A stretch of 64,000 bases of DNA from Lutjanus erythropterus (GCA_020091685.1 CM034605.1:28520281-28584280); one strand, 5' to 3'; positions 1 through 64,000 are shown, counted from the first letter of the stretch. The notes: generated from the sequence alone by a model not told the origin. Translations and numbers: made by a program.

Positions 1-424
1 GTTTTTAAATGCTGCCCCTTTTATACATGATGTAAAAAAAGCTTCTAACATCTGGCTTTGTCTTCAGTAGGAAAGCTCACAGGGACTTTTTAGGGGTGGA
101 AGAAAAAATTGATTGTCTCAATTATAGTAATTCTTTTCGATTTCTGAATTGATTTGTTTATCAGCACGACAGGGATTTGCATCTCCATTACAATAAGGCT
201 ATCCATTTGAAGGTGTGTCTTTAACTGATAATGTGCTCCTGTGGAGTCGATTGGCTGTAAAACGGAGGATAAACACGTTTCATTTCCTATAAATAATTCA
301 CAAGAAAAGTCGCCAGATATTTTCTTATTTAAAAGCTTTTGTTATGAAGCAAATAAAATGAGGAAATACTGGGTTTTTACCAGCAGTAACTTCATGCAAC
401 TCATGCAGCTGATAGCAGGGCTGC

Positions 425-652
425 AGCTGATGATTATTCTCATAGTCGATCATTTTCTTGATTAATCGATTAATAGTTGTTTTAAAATGTCAGAAAATGG
501 TGAAAAATGTCAATCATTGTTTCCCAAAGCCTCAGACGATGTTCTCAAATGTCTTCTTTTACTCACAACCCAAAGATATTTAGTTTACTGTCATGGATGA
601 GTAAAAAAACAAAACAATTCACATTTAAGAAGTTGAAATCTGAGAATTTGGA
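425..652 (-). repeat. Dispersed repeat family A, reverse copy
   Basis: Reverse-complement arrangement of the family A core: 'gattaatcgattaatag', 'aatggtgaaaaatgtcaatc', 'tctcaaatgtcttc', 'acaacccaaagatat' and 'tgtcatggatgagtaaa'. Confidence 0.75.
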
Positions 653-2164
653 CTCAAACCGAGTCTCTGCTCACGTAACGTCAAACATGACACATCAGAG
701 AAAAATAAACAACAGACAAATTCATCTGGCCGCATTTAAACAAACCTGCATATTCACACAAATTTTGTTGTAAAATCAGTGTAAATGTGTTAGTGTTTTT
801 CTCTGAGTGACAACTTAACTACACTTAACACGTTTTTTCAGAGCTGCTGTTTCTCTCCAGTAATCAGCAAAGATGAAGCTCCTGTTTCTTGAGCAGCAGT
901 GTTTCTGCTGTCACACAGAAAACCAGCTCAGATTTATTCCTCTGTACTTTGTGTGTGCTCAGGAGAGTATTTTGAGTATAATGATGGGCAGAGAGCGTGA
1001 TCACAGGCAGAGTGTAATGACAGTGAGGAGACCTCAGGCTCACTCCAGAGCTCTTCATCTTCCCCTCCTCCTCCTCGTCAGCAGCCAGTCTCATCCTGGC
1101 TCAGTTTGTCAACATGGCTTCCAAACCGGTCGACTCCATCCTGGAGGCCCTGCTGACTGACTTCATAATTAACCCTTCAGTTGTCTCTGAACCGCGAGTG
1201 AAAAGCGATTTATTATGTCTGTACCTCCCACAGCCGGCGTTCACTGCAGAACCCGAGTGTTTAAATTACTATATTGAAGTTACAGGATTTGAACCGATGA
1301 TTATTATCTTTGCACCAATTATATTTCAGTTTCTGAGCTGCTTTCTAGACACAAACGGAAAGATCCAGATAGATTGCGTCCTGATTAGCTGAAAACACAT
1401 TATGGAACTAAAGTATTTTATCATTTGTCAAACTTTTAAGTAAAAAAAAATGCCCATCACACGTTCTCTTCCCCCCTTTCTTACTTCTTTTTTTCACCTT
1501 CACTTTCTCATTATCAGTGATGTGGAGCAAAGAAAGGCAGGCAAATCTTTTCATTTTGTATGATTGATAAACAACTAATCATCTAATTCAACTTCTCAAC
1601 TGATCGTTTCAGCACCACATCTAATCTAGCTCCATCATCATATCAGATATATCATATCAGAAAGGAGGAGTAACATAAAATAAAGGATCTCTCATAGGGA
1701 AACTGTGATGACAGAATTTTCCCAGCGCTTAATACTTCCGCTTAAAACTTCTGGTGTCACGCATTTACGCCAGGCATTTTACAAGAAAAGACATTAATCT
1801 ATGACGGTTAACATCAGTAACATTTACTTACTTTAGTTAAGCTTATTTTAGTCTTTAATGTTCGATCTTTCTGATCTGCTGCTGCACAGAGCTGAGACTA
1901 AAAGTTTATAATTGTAGTGTCCACTGTTAGAATAAATATTAATACCATGCTTTGTATTTTACCATTGGCCCTGATTTGAAAAGTTCACTAAATGAGTTTT
2001 ATTTCCACTGGAAAAAAAAAAGCAAAAGCAAAATGGCGGTGTGCACATTATTGATGTATGCCCAGTCAACACCTTCTGCAGTCCTGTGGCAGACCGCTCT
2101 GCCCAGGAGAAGCTCGCTGATAAACAGGATCTCTGCTGTGGCGCTCTTTCAAAAATAAAATGAG

Positions 2165-2345
2165 TTCTACTACGGCTGCACAATTAATTGCAGTTAAGAT
2201 AAAGTTGCAGTATGACCAAAGGCAATATCCAAATTGCAGAACCAAATCACAATTTTTTGAAGAGGGAAAAATGTGTAAGAAAACAACATTATAATGAGGT
2301 GCAGCACAGATGCCCTGCCCTAAAAATCTTGTTTTCCAGATGAAA
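2165..2345 (+). repeat. Dispersed repeat family B
   Basis: Partner of the copy at 28735-28925, with 'ggctgcacaattaattgcag' at the left end and 'cattataatgaggtgcagca' further on. Same orientation. Confidence 0.75.
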
Positions 2346-5300
2346 GAAAGCATGTTTATTTGGTACAGACCTCAATATAATAACATCATCACTTTTTTTC
2401 TTTCTTTTCTGCTGAGATAACTTTTCGTAGCTGTAAAAACTTTTCTTGCTGTGTTTTGCTGTCTTACAAGCCTTCAAACTCATGGATCTGTTGCTCGGAC
2501 TGGACTCCATGGATCATATTTCATTGTCTCACCAGTACCCAAAAAGACTCACACAAACACGGTCCCTTGCTTTGTTGTTTTTCCTCGACACAGGGCTGTG
2601 TTCAGTCTGAACGCCTACTAACTGGGGATGCTGTGAGAACATCTTAAAACTCTGGGCCGTCGTGACGCCCCAGTTTTGGGCGATTTTTGCAAGAGAAATT
2701 TATTGCAGTAGCAGAATCGACCCAGCCAATTCATGAATTGTATAACTGACTAAATAATGGTGTGTATTTTTACTTCAAAACCAAGAACAGAAATGTAAAG
2801 ACAGTTTCTTCAACGGCATGAAACATCTGCACAACAATGGAAACCCAGACGGTGCAGAGGGGTCAGTGTGGTCAGTATTAAACATGAGAGACACACGGCT
2901 CTTTAATCTCCACATTTTTACACTAACTGTGTGTGTGTTGAAGCAGCTCGGCGTGCAGCACCGACACTGAATGTGAAAACATCACCCGCTGTTTGTCACC
3001 ATCTGTTTGCCTCTTAGGCAGAAACCAGCAGTCCAGGGTTCAGGACAGAAGGCTTTATCAGGGCGTCTCAGTGGATCTGTGGGTTTGAGGCGCTGTGGGT
3101 TTGAATCTCATCAGTGAACCTTTTTGTCGTCTGTCACTCAGACTCCCTACTTGCTTTACTGCCGTCGTCTATGTCACTCCCTACTGTGAGAACAGATTAA
3201 AGCACAAGAGATAAATGAGAAAAATGCACAACTACACAACGATCTATTGTCTCAAAAGTAAAGCTAAAAAATCCTACAAATTTGCTGGAACAGTTTGTTA
3301 ATTCAATCAGTCAATCAACAGAGAATAGTGACAGTTTTAATAACTGACCATTATTGGAGTTTCTAAATGTAAAAATGAGTATTTGCATGAGCTTCTTAGT
3401 TTCATATCATGATTAAAATGTGGGATTTTGACTGTTTTTCAAGCAAAATAAGCAATATTAACACATCATTTGGCCATCATTTTTTGGCATCTTATAGACT
3501 GATTCATTAAATGATTAAAACATTGTTCAAAAAGAACAGGCGAGTAGCAGAAGAATAAATGTGGACATGATTTTTTACGTGAAAAACAAAGCTGCAAAAA
3601 TACCTTGCATGGTGCTGCTTGATCAATCATAAATGAATTAAGAAAAAAAAATCTTGTGAACAAGTAAATGTTTGGTGGTTGTCACTTTAAATATGTTGAT
3701 GTTCTGTGTCATTAATGGACCTGTGGGTATTTTGACAGCATTGTGAGCTCAAATCACTTAAACTTGGGCTTTGATAATACTATGCAGTAGGCCTACAGTT
3801 ATCGATTATTTTAGTAAACAGAATTTTATTTTTTGTGGTGATTTTCTTGAGCAAAACGAGGCAAAGTTGGGGATATCAAAACTTGCCACCATATTGACTT
3901 ACATTCTTAACTAGCAATTGCATATAGGCATAATTACTGTACATCATTTACTAGCCAATATTGATTAATGTTAAAGTAAATAGTCATGCTACCTTGTGTC
4001 GCTCCATGGACTGGATGCATGCTTTCTGGTTGGATGCTGTAGCACTGACATTGCACTGAATTGATAGGCTAGTTCAGTTTTACAGTGGAGACACAGTACA
4101 GACTTTTCAGTTTGTTTTGGCTTGAAACGATCCCAAACTTCAGACACTTTCTGTAGCGTTTTCTGTCCTGTCTCTTCTCTTTGCCCTTCACTATTTCCTC
4201 TCTTCCTCCATTTTGCGCTTGGTGCCTTAAAATCACATTGTCTGCACAACACACACACAGCATTAAGTGCTTTGTGCAGTAGCAATAATTATCCATGGGG
4301 GACACAGTGCACTGAATATCGTAATGAATCTTCATTGCAAAGAATTTTCACCAATATCTTTTAGTAATCGAGTTACTCAAGTTTCACAAGGAGTAAATGT
4401 TCTGCTGTATGTATCTCTTCTTTGGTTGGGAGGTATTTGTGTCTCTGTGTGTGTTTTCCGGCTGCACAGCCTTCCTCCGTTCCTCAGTAAGCCAACTACC
4501 AAACCTCCTGAAAGATTGATGCCTTTTTATATTTTTATGGAGGGGAAGAGAGCGAGGAAGGGGGGAGCGAGGTGTAGTTAACAGTGGATCAATAATAAAT
4601 TGCACTCCGTTCTTTTTATGCCTATTCCAGCAGAAGACTTAAAAGCACTTTTGGCCGTTACAAATCTGCTTGTCTGGTCACTCTGAATGCTGATGGGGGA
4701 AGAGAGCGTGTGTGGACAGAGTGTCTTGTTATTAGTGGGGGGAGGGGGGGTAGATGTGATGGTGCATGTTTAACTTCATTCAGATCCTCTTCTTGACCCC
4801 GCCGGAGGGGAGTGGCGGCTGTTGTGTGAGCATCTCTGAGTGGTGACAAAACGATCACATTTCCTTGATGTTGGCACAACATATGAACCAGTGTTTTGGT
4901 TTATGAACACTTGATCTCCTGTTATGAAGTGAATGAGAATAACCGCAGTGTTGATGGGGGAACCCTGATGATGTGTTTCTTCATCATCTGGACACGAGGC
5001 AGGAAAACTGTGAGCTGCCATTTAAAAATTCATGGAATCTGTGTGCACTAATCTGAAAATCCATTTGTGACATGGAAGTAACATCACGTTACATGTAAAT
5101 GCCACTTAATAAGTAAAACCCCAGCAAATGTGATTTTTCTTCAATGCAGTGTGAAAAATCCATAACATCACAGCCTTAAAACTTGCTTATAATTTCTGTT
5201 AGAAGCATTTGTTGAATGATTTCTTTCCCAACTTTTCCTTACTACAGGGTTCATACAAAGTCTTACAAGTTGGGAATACTTCCTTTTAAAGGTTATTGTT

Positions 5301-5774
5301 TTCAAGGTCAGGAATGTGCTTAAATTTGCGATTGCATTTATGATAACGGTATAGATGTGATGATTTTGGTTTAGGCAAAGGTGCCTGAATTTAACTGTAA
5401 GAACCCTGATGATAATGAAGCCGAAAACAGTCCAAAGATGATGGTCTGTGGAGATGGTGCACCAACTGTAAACAACTACACCTTGAGATGAACAGACAGT
5501 CCCATATGTTAGCTTAAAAGGTTAATGAACTTCAATGTAAACTTTGTCAAAGCTCATGTCAGTCAGGTTTGTTCCTCTTTTTCAATATTGTGGTTTTTAC
5601 CACTTCTTTTATTTGTCATTTAAGTTACAATATGTGCTGTCCTGAGCTTTATTTTTGTGTTTACGAGTTCACAGAAGCAAACATATTCCTGTTAACTGTG
5701 CTGAACTGTCAATAAAGTTTTACATCTATTCACAGATTGCACTATAAACATTTCTTTTCTTTCTTTCTCTTCAG

Positions 5775-58271
<52,497 letters not shown>

Positions 58272-58758
58272 ACAAAAGGGTTTAAAAGTATACATATATA
58301 TATCTAGAAGTATTTAAGCTGTACAATCATCCAAGTAGCAGTTTCCAAATGTCTCCTTTTTTTAAACAAAATACAGAGTATGTATTGAATATTATAATGT
58401 ATAGATTAAGGCTTTTGGCAATAATCACTGAATTACCTACTAATATCTCAGTCTATTCTGGCCACACGGGGTCGACATTAACGAGTTGAATATGATTTGT
58501 CATGCTGTGAATGTGGACAAAAAAAAAACATTTCTAGTCTTATTTATTTCTTTTTTTTCTCCTGGAAAAAGAAAAAATTACGTAGCGTTTTGTTTTCAGT
58601 GTAAATAATGTATCTTTACTTTCAAGACAGCTTCACTGCAATACTCATTTTTGTTTTTGTTTTTTTTTTTTTTTTTTCTTTTGTATTTCGTTAAAAAGTA
58701 GAGAAGATGGGGGAGTCCGTGTAAATGCCCACATGGTTTAAGGGTCACTCATGTCTCA

Positions 58759-58764
58759 ATTAAA
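58759..58764 (+). terminator. mark3: Candidate mark3 poly(A) signal ATTAAA
   Basis: ATTAAA followed by a GT-rich stretch (agtgtctgtc) about 10 bases on, the usual layout of a cleavage site. Competes with AATAAA at 59027-59032. Confidence 0.5.
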
Positions 58765-59026
58765 AGTGTCTGTCAACTTGAACGTCCCGTCTCACGCTGA
58801 TCATTTGTAACCGGACACGGTTGAGATGAAAAATATATAAAAAGCAAAAACAAAAAACGTTTGCCTTCATTTTGCTGTTTGTGTGTGGAGTTTCATTCCA
58901 GCATCTGAATGTGTTTGTTCAGTGTTTTAAAGAGAAGTGAAACTTTTGGAAAGGAGAAGGCCATTTTAGAAAGGAAAAAAAATATGCATAGTCAAAAATA
59001 TGCAATATGCAAAATTTTCCTAAAAA

Positions 59027-59032
59027 AATAAA
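59027..59032 (+). terminator. mark3: Candidate mark3 poly(A) signal AATAAA
   Basis: Canonical hexamer with a GT-rich downstream element (agtgtgtggtggtgtgt) at about 59075-59091. Confidence 0.55.
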
Positions 59033-59050
59033 GTTGAGACTAAATCATCA

Positions 59051-61029
59051 CTCAGTCAAGTTTGACCTGCAGGAAGTGTGTGGTGGTGTGTATCTGCAGA
59101 GACCCTGCAGCCCTCTGCCTTTATTTCTTTACTTTCTTTTTTTTTCTGTGCTCAGGACTTCTTTCTGGTACTTTTACTAACTTCAAAAATAGACAGGCTC
59201 TTAAATACAGCAGCTTGTACACCAAGAAGAAATAAAATAGTAAAACATACTGGTTCTGCATCAGGATGTTAAGGATATTAATTGCTGTTAAAAATTAAAA
59301 ATGTATTGACAGTGTAGAAATGTCAGTAACTGCACTTCATTTGACATTTTTTTCAAGCAGAGCCCTTTGTTGAATATGAGGAGGAAATGAAAAAAATGTT
59401 TTGTCGTTTTGTATCTTATTAATGATTAATCGCTTGTTAGCGTTCTCAATCACTGATTAAGGAAAATGCACAAAATTTGCAACCCTGGATCTGCAGTCAA
59501 ATGTTTCCTGTGACTGATGAAAATGGAAATACTCAAAGCACAGATACCACAAACTTGTACTTAAGTAAATATACTTCTACTGTTGGCATTAGAAGTACAG
59601 TGTGTATCAGAGCCTTCATGTTTCCGTAATTATCTAGAAATCTGAGTCCTTGATTGTTTAATTCATTCTTGATCAGACTAGATGCTCTGCACAGTTTTAG
59701 TTTTCTGCAGTAAGACAAATTATGGTTTCCCAAAAAAAGATCTGTAATAGGTTTTCTGAAAAGGAATAAGATGTATTTTGTGTTTGTGTTTTTCATACCA
59801 GAGGATCTTGGTCAGCACTTAGAGGACAAAAGATGTCTTTGTGTTGAGGCTTAATTGGATGGAAAAAAAAGAACATACAACTGAAAAACATCAGGATGGC
59901 AAATCCTAAACACCATGCTGAGTGTCCCTGAATGAATTTTTACTACCTCTGAATTATTCAGGTGTTAAAGAGCCTCAGAACCCAGTGTTTCTACAGGACA
60001 AAGTGATTTCTGGTCTTCTGTGTCTGGAATTTATTTTCTAAATCATGACTGAACAAAGTCAGAGATATGGAATCTAAATTTTAGCTTTTTGAGAGTGAAG
60101 CTTCAGTATTTTGACACAAAAGCTGAACAAGTCAAACTTCATAACAAACTTCACTGACAAAAAAGCTCATGTTTGTGTTCTGGCACGACTCTACAGAATA
60201 AACAAATCAGAACTCTGTAGTGTGGCTCAAACTGCACAAACAGGAGATCCTACATTTCCAATAACAACTTTAAAGTGTTTTTATGCATTTCACCTTTATC
60301 CTGGTCTCTTAAAGCTAAACATTCACCATTGAAACTGCTTCACTTCAGCTTGTAAGCATCACAGAGGCTGCTTTAACCAGACATCTGTAGTAAGATGATG
60401 TGCTGCATTCAGGGACTGATGTTTCTCTTCTCAGATACACCAACTAGACATGCATGTACATTTGGAGACAAATCTCTCAGCCTGAGTGAGAAATTAAGTT
60501 TAGATCTTCAGATTTACCACTCAATGGAAAGATTATCTTGTCTGAAATCCAGCAGCCACTTCCATATTTTCCCACCCTGCTTCAGCCAAAGTTAGAATTT
60601 AAAAACAAAAAGTGAAACTTAAGTTTTAAATTTCTACACTAGTGTGAGCACTGAGGCTTGGAGTAGCAGAGACTCTGCAGGCAGCTTTGGGACAGTCACT
60701 TAAAAAAATGTATTCTCATACAGTTACTAATTACTTGTTTAAAAAATAAAACGTAGTCAGTAACATCAGAAATTTCAACTGTTTACATGGATACTAAAGT
60801 GATCCAATGAGCCATGCCTTAACATATCCTTAAGCATTAATCAGAATATAACTTTACATGTGCAAATTGAAGAACAGATTCCTGGGAAATTCCTTCAGGC
60901 CAGTCATTGAAGATGTGGTGACGACATTGGTCCGTTTTTACCATAAGTAGAATATTGGGGTCCATGTAAAAACAGCTAATGATACCCTGATAATGTAAAC
61001 AATGTAAAGATCACAAAGAACTTTAACCA
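59051..61029. other. Intergenic region between convergent mark3 and ckb
   Basis: About 2 kb between the two 3' ends. AT-rich, with a fragment like the end of the AGTGGTGGAAAGT repeat at 59545-59585. No conserved coding exon, tRNA or other gene recognised; open frames are below 90 codons and unsupported. Confidence 0.7.
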
Positions 61030-61242
61030 GAACATTTTAGTTTATTGCATCCTCACCATACAGGAACCGTTTCATCTTAAATACACAAACAATCCAAACT
61101 GTAATATGGAGTGCATTCCAGGACAGTCAGTCATTCAGACAGGGGGGAGGGAGAGAGAGAGACAGGGGTGAGGAGAGAGGGAAAGGGGAAAGGGGACAGG
61201 GGGTAGTGGGGGTCAGGGGGTTGGTTAGGCGTCTGGATGGTT
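61030..61242 (-). other. ckb: ckb 3' untranslated region
   Basis: Runs from the TAA to just beyond the AATAAA at 61041-61046. Begins with a purine/pyrimidine-biased stretch (61140-61220), C/T-rich on the gene strand. Confidence 0.65.
61041..61046 (-). terminator. ckb: ckb poly(A) signal
   Basis: TTTATT on the + strand, AATAAA on the gene strand, about 200 bases past the stop codon. Confidence 0.75.
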
Positions 61243-61421
61243 TTACTTCTGGGCGGGCATAAGGTCATCGATGGCCTGGCCCTTCTCCAGCTTCTTCTCC
61301 ATCTCCACCAGCAGCTTGATACCGTCGACCACCATTTGCACCAGCTCCACCTCAGAGAAGCCCAGTCTGTCAGCGTTGGAGATGTCAAAGACTCCGCCCA
61401 CAGCTGCCGTGTCCACGCCAC
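61243..61421 (-). CDS. ckb: ckb last coding exon
   Basis: 179 nt. The first two bases complete a Gly, then [40 protein letters not shown] and the end [12 protein letters not shown]. It forms the C-terminal helix region of the large domain. Confidence 0.96.
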
Positions 61422-64000
61422 CTGATGGTATTACAAGATTTAAGATTACAGTCTACCATACATCCAGCATCAACATTTTAGGTTTAAAATATACATTTAC
61501 AGATGTTTAAATTTGCAGCTGCGCACATTAAATGTTGACTTAACAGTTGGATAAATGAAAGTTTTACACACCAGTTCCACGCTTCTGGAGCCTCAGCCTC
61601 TTGAGAACCTCCTCAAACTTGGCGTGTTTGCTCATGTTGGGCAGCTTCACGTGCACTCCAGCGCGCAGGCCAGTGCCCAGGTTAGAGGGGCAGGTGAGGA
61701 CGTAGCCGAGGTGCTCGTTCCACATGAAAGCATGGCCCCTCTCTTTGAACAGGGTCTCGATCTAAAAAACACCACCATCACAGCCAGGTTAACGAGGTCC
61801 TCGAACACATCATATGAGTTGATATCAAGCTTTCACTGTGACTCATGTAAATAAACATGTACTAAAAGATATTTTCTACTAACCTTGGTGAGTCCGGTGC
61901 AGAAGCGATTAAACACTTCCTTCATGTTGCCGCCTTTCTGCATGGAGATCACACGCAGGTGGTCCTCCTCATTCACCCAAACCAGGAATGTCTTGTTATC
62001 GTTGTGCCTGCAGACAGAAGGTAATTGTTCAGTTTCCTTCAAAATTAAATCTCCCAAAAGAAAAACAGATGTTCCAACACCGTTTTTCTTTTCCCTGGTA
62101 CCTGAACTTTAACTACTGGACAATACCAGTGCATTAATTTAGAATTTTACAGCTGTATTCCAATAATCTTGTATGGATGTGATTGCAATCTTTGTTCTAT
62201 GGGCTCGCTCAGGTAAAAAAAAAGAAGGCACACAGGTCACTTCTGGGAATTAACATGGTCCCATTTTGGGGCTAATAAACTACATGGTGTCAGAATTTTA
62301 GGCTGCATCTCAGGCAGTTCTGACACTGGTCTCAGAAGCCCAACAGAAAAATACACCAGGCCGGTGAGAATTGGAAGTGAAGTCTCACCAGATGCCCCTG
62401 GCGTCGGGCCAGTCGCGGGCCATCCCTGAGGCCAGCAGCAGAGGAGACACTGGTTTGTCAAACAGGAAGTGGTCGTCGATGAGCTGCTGCTGCTCGGCCT
62501 CGGTCATGTTCTTGAGGGCGTAGTATTTCCCCTTCAGGTCTCCGGTCAGGGAAGCCAGAGCTGCAGGGACGAGAGACCAGTTTCAAGACCACAGAACAGA
62601 AACTAAAAATTCATTTAGTCAAAGATTAGTTCTACTGAGTTTAGAAAAAACATTTAAAATGAATAAATATAGATTTACCCAATTAAAAACTAATCTGTTT
62701 ATTAACTCAGTTTGATGTAAACCAAAATGAAACACTTTAAATCAATATGGAGAAGAAAACTTCCACCCTCTGTATTCCTAAAAAAGGAATAATTTCATAA
62801 TTGTTTGACAGAAGCTTCAATTTCTTTTTAGAAAGATTTGGTGGCCAAATACATTTAAAAACCTCCACAGTGAGAAAGGAGATGCCTCACTGACAGAATT
62901 CAATTTAATCTAGGTTTAGAGTAAAAACTAAACTGGTTTAAATTACTTTGCAAAAAACTTTAAAACCATAGTTTAAACCAAGGTTTTACAAAATAATTCT
63001 TGTGCAACTCAGCAGATACCTGATGTCAAAAACTGAAAACGAGATCAAAAACAGAAATGCAGGCAGCCATATTGGATCATCTCCATGTGAAGGAGGGTAA
63101 ATTAAAGTTGACCTTTACTGTGCTGCTCTATAATCTGCTGTTATCCCTCCTGCTACCACTAGAGGACACCCACCCACCGCTGCACCAATCAGATCAGAAG
63201 CATCATGCTGACTGCTCCAAGCATCACTGTGGTTTTACTGATGCTGTTTACATCACAGAATCACTGAGCTGAAGACATGTCTCCATCTGTGTGCGGTCAG
63301 TGACTCAGCACGGACAGATGATGAGCACCTGCAGCGTTAGTGACTAACAGCTGTACTCTTTACCTTCGATGGACAGCGTCTCAACGGCGCGTCTCTCTCC
63401 TCGGCTGCAGTGAGGTGGCAGACAGAAGCCGCGGATGCTGCGGCCTGTGCGGACGCGGGAGCTCAGGACGTAGTTGGGGTCCAGGTCGTCACCACCCTGA
63501 GGAAGAGGAGGACACAGACGTGTTGGTTTCTGTTCAGTTCCTGTTATGTTGTCTGACTAAAGGGGCTGTGGTACCTTCAGGTTGGCTGCGTTGAGGTCAG
63601 TCTTGTGCTTGTCTGTGGGTTTGTATCCTCCGTGTCTGTCCTCGATCACAGGGTCCAGCAGCTCTTTGAAGACCTCGTACGTCTCCTCGTCTCCGGCGAC
63701 GCAGCCCACCGTCATGATGAAGGGGTGTCCTGCAGGCAAAGTGGACAGGGTCACACAGGAGGAAGACAGTGGACAGAGGGACAGACCAAAATGACATCCT
63801 CACTAACTCAATGTGCTCAGGATGAGACTGTTACCAGGATTATCAACCCCTGTCTGAATGACACCGTCTATGGTGAAGCCGTTGGGTGTAGACCTCTCCC
63901 TCAGCTCCTTGTACATGTCCAGGGTTAAGAACTTGGCCATGTGGCTGTTGTGCTGACTGAGATCTGGGAACTCGTCCTCGGCTCGGCTCAGCCTCTTCAC
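61243..64000 (-). CDS. ckb: Creatine kinase B-type (cytosolic), nearly complete, multi-exon
   Basis: Transfers phosphate between ATP and creatine in the cytosol to buffer energy. Exons on the minus strand: 64000-63835 (cut by the window edge), 63729-63575, 63496-63364, 62560-62389, 62007-61884, 61761-61572, 61421-61243. All junctions are GT/AG and all phases close, giving 372 residues; a 381-residue B-type enzyme would lack only about 9 residues here. Landmarks: [27 protein letters not shown] (mobile loop); [10 protein letters not shown] (nucleotide-binding Arg); [16 protein letters not shown]; and [10 protein letters not shown] with active-site Cys283 by alignment. It ends [10 protein letters not shown]-type is preferred over muscle type by the NMKEVF/LMPAQK context and MARK3 synteny. 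Fish carry more than one ckb copy, so a or b is open. The GTG at the window edge is not the start codon. Confidence 0.95.
61572..61761 (-). CDS. ckb: ckb exon with active-site cysteine
   Basis: 190 nt, phase 0 in and phase 1 out. Encodes [20 protein letters not shown] then [20 protein letters not shown] and the end [19 protein letters not shown] is the guanidino-kinase signature; its Cys is residue 283 when counted from the family start. Confidence 0.97.
61884..62007 (-). CDS. ckb: ckb exon: [16 protein letters not shown]
   Basis: 124 nt; the first base completes Trp. Encodes [20 protein letters not shown] then [20 protein letters not shown] and K. It includes the conserved NEEDH acid cluster with the catalytic Glu (family knowledge). 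Confidence 0.97.
62008..62388 (-). other. ckb: ckb intron
   Basis: 381 bases of unremarkable sequence. No repeat or additional exon recognised. Confidence 0.8.
62389..62560 (-). CDS. ckb: ckb exon: [18 protein letters not shown]
   Basis: 172 nt, phase 1 in and phase 2 out. Encodes [20 protein letters not shown] then [20 protein letters not shown] and [16 protein letters not shown]. Near-invariant among cytosolic creatine kinases. Confidence 0.97.
62561..63363 (-). other. ckb: ckb intron (0.8 kb)
   Basis: AT-rich in its 62600-63060 part. Nothing recognisable; a 71-codon frame on the opposite strand has no family features. Confidence 0.75.
63364..63496 (-). CDS. ckb: ckb exon: nucleotide-binding arginines
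   Basis: 133 nt, phase 0 in and phase 1 out. Encodes [20 protein letters not shown] then [20 protein letters not shown] and LSIE. The Arg residues of SSRVRTGR contact ATP phosphates in the family. Confidence 0.97.
63575..63729 (-). CDS. ckb: ckb exon: [14 protein letters not shown]
   Basis: 155 nt; the first two bases complete Gly. Encodes [20 protein letters not shown] then [20 protein letters not shown] and [11 protein letters not shown]. It contains the N-domain mobile loop that closes over substrate. Confidence 0.97.
63835..64000 (-). CDS. ckb: ckb first coding exon, 5'-truncated by window edge
   Basis: 166 nt visible. Encodes [20 protein letters not shown] then [20 protein letters not shown] and [15 protein letters not shown], with a split Gly. 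About nine N-terminal residues are missing at the edge. GFTIDGV replaces the more usual GFT(V/L)DDV, and [10 protein letters not shown] is a divergent N-terminal stretch. Otherwise typical. Confidence 0.94.

Larger units (their letters stand above)
1..5774 (+). other. mark3: mark3 intron, 5'-truncated by window edge
   Basis: No exon encoding the upstream VAIKIIDKTQL kinase segment was found on reading through this stretch, so the window opens inside an intron. It ends in a pyrimidine tract and AG at 5773-5774. It contains a dispersed TAATCGATTAAT-type repeat (about 425-652) and a GGCTGCACAATTAAT-type repeat (2165-2345). A short ATG-initiated open frame at 1114 is discussed in findings. The rest is unassigned AT-rich sequence. 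Confidence 0.8.
58272..59050 (+). other. mark3: mark3 3' untranslated region
   Basis: Follows the TGA. Candidate poly(A) signals are ATTAAA at 58759-58764 and AATAAA at 59027-59032 (another AATAAA at 59231-59236). A run of 18 T (58660-58677) lies inside. The true cleavage site cannot be fixed from sequence alone. Confidence 0.6.

Noticed and set aside
61131..61421. 96-codon minus-strand frame and + strand frames over the last ckb exon
   Set aside because: They are out of the creatine kinase frame, which is fixed by homology and splice phase.
63803..64000. Initiation of ckb at the GTG on the window edge
   Set aside because: Homology places about nine more residues upstream, outside the window; the GTG is an internal Val codon.

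Overview
The window is vertebrate nuclear DNA, almost certainly from a ray-finned (teleost) fish. Small GC-rich exons with GT/AG borders sit in long AT-rich introns. The introns carry CA/TC microsatellites and many degenerate dispersed repeats of kinds familiar from teleost genomes. Two protein-coding genes are present, converging tail to tail: mark3 on the + strand (window start to about 59.05 kb) and a cytosolic creatine kinase B gene on the - strand (about 61.03 kb to the window end). The same pair and orientation (MARK3 then CKB) is known from human chromosome 14q32, which supports both identifications.

mark3 (5775-58271) enters the window inside an intron, so the N-terminus, Gly-rich loop and catalytic lysine lie upstream. 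From the alpha-C helix on it can be followed exon by exon: kinase lobe exons (5775-20548), kinase C-tail (25349-25448), UBA exon (31679-31791), the Ser/Pro/Arg-rich spacer (32199-42028), short alternative exons (36332-36508, 43778-43804, 49786-49865, 54915-54959) and the terminal exon with KA1 (57926-58271). The product is a polarity and microtubule-affinity Ser/Thr kinase of the PAR-1/MARK family.

The most interesting signal is at the mark3 3' end. An 80-nt exon at 49786-49865, not a multiple of three, shifts the reading frame of the following 45-nt exon and the start of the last exon. The shifted frame is open and ends at a TGA (58000-58002) inside the last exon. Its peptide strongly resembles, from memory, the KA1-less tail of the short MARK4 isoform. 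The same bases therefore appear to encode two conserved C-termini: a KA1 form and a short form. A second notable exon, 36332-36508, has a TEM motif shared with MARK1/MARK2 but absent from the human MARK3 I recall.

The creatine kinase gene (61243-64000, minus) shows seven coding exons with every splice phase closing, all but about the first nine residues, active-site Cys283, and a polyadenylation signal at 61041-61046. The gap between the two genes and the mark3 introns hold repeats (a hAT-type foldback element with target-site duplication, several terminal-inverted-repeat elements, LINE-like fragments and simple repeats) and some unassigned unique sequence. No tRNA, rRNA, CRISPR array or intact transposase gene was seen.
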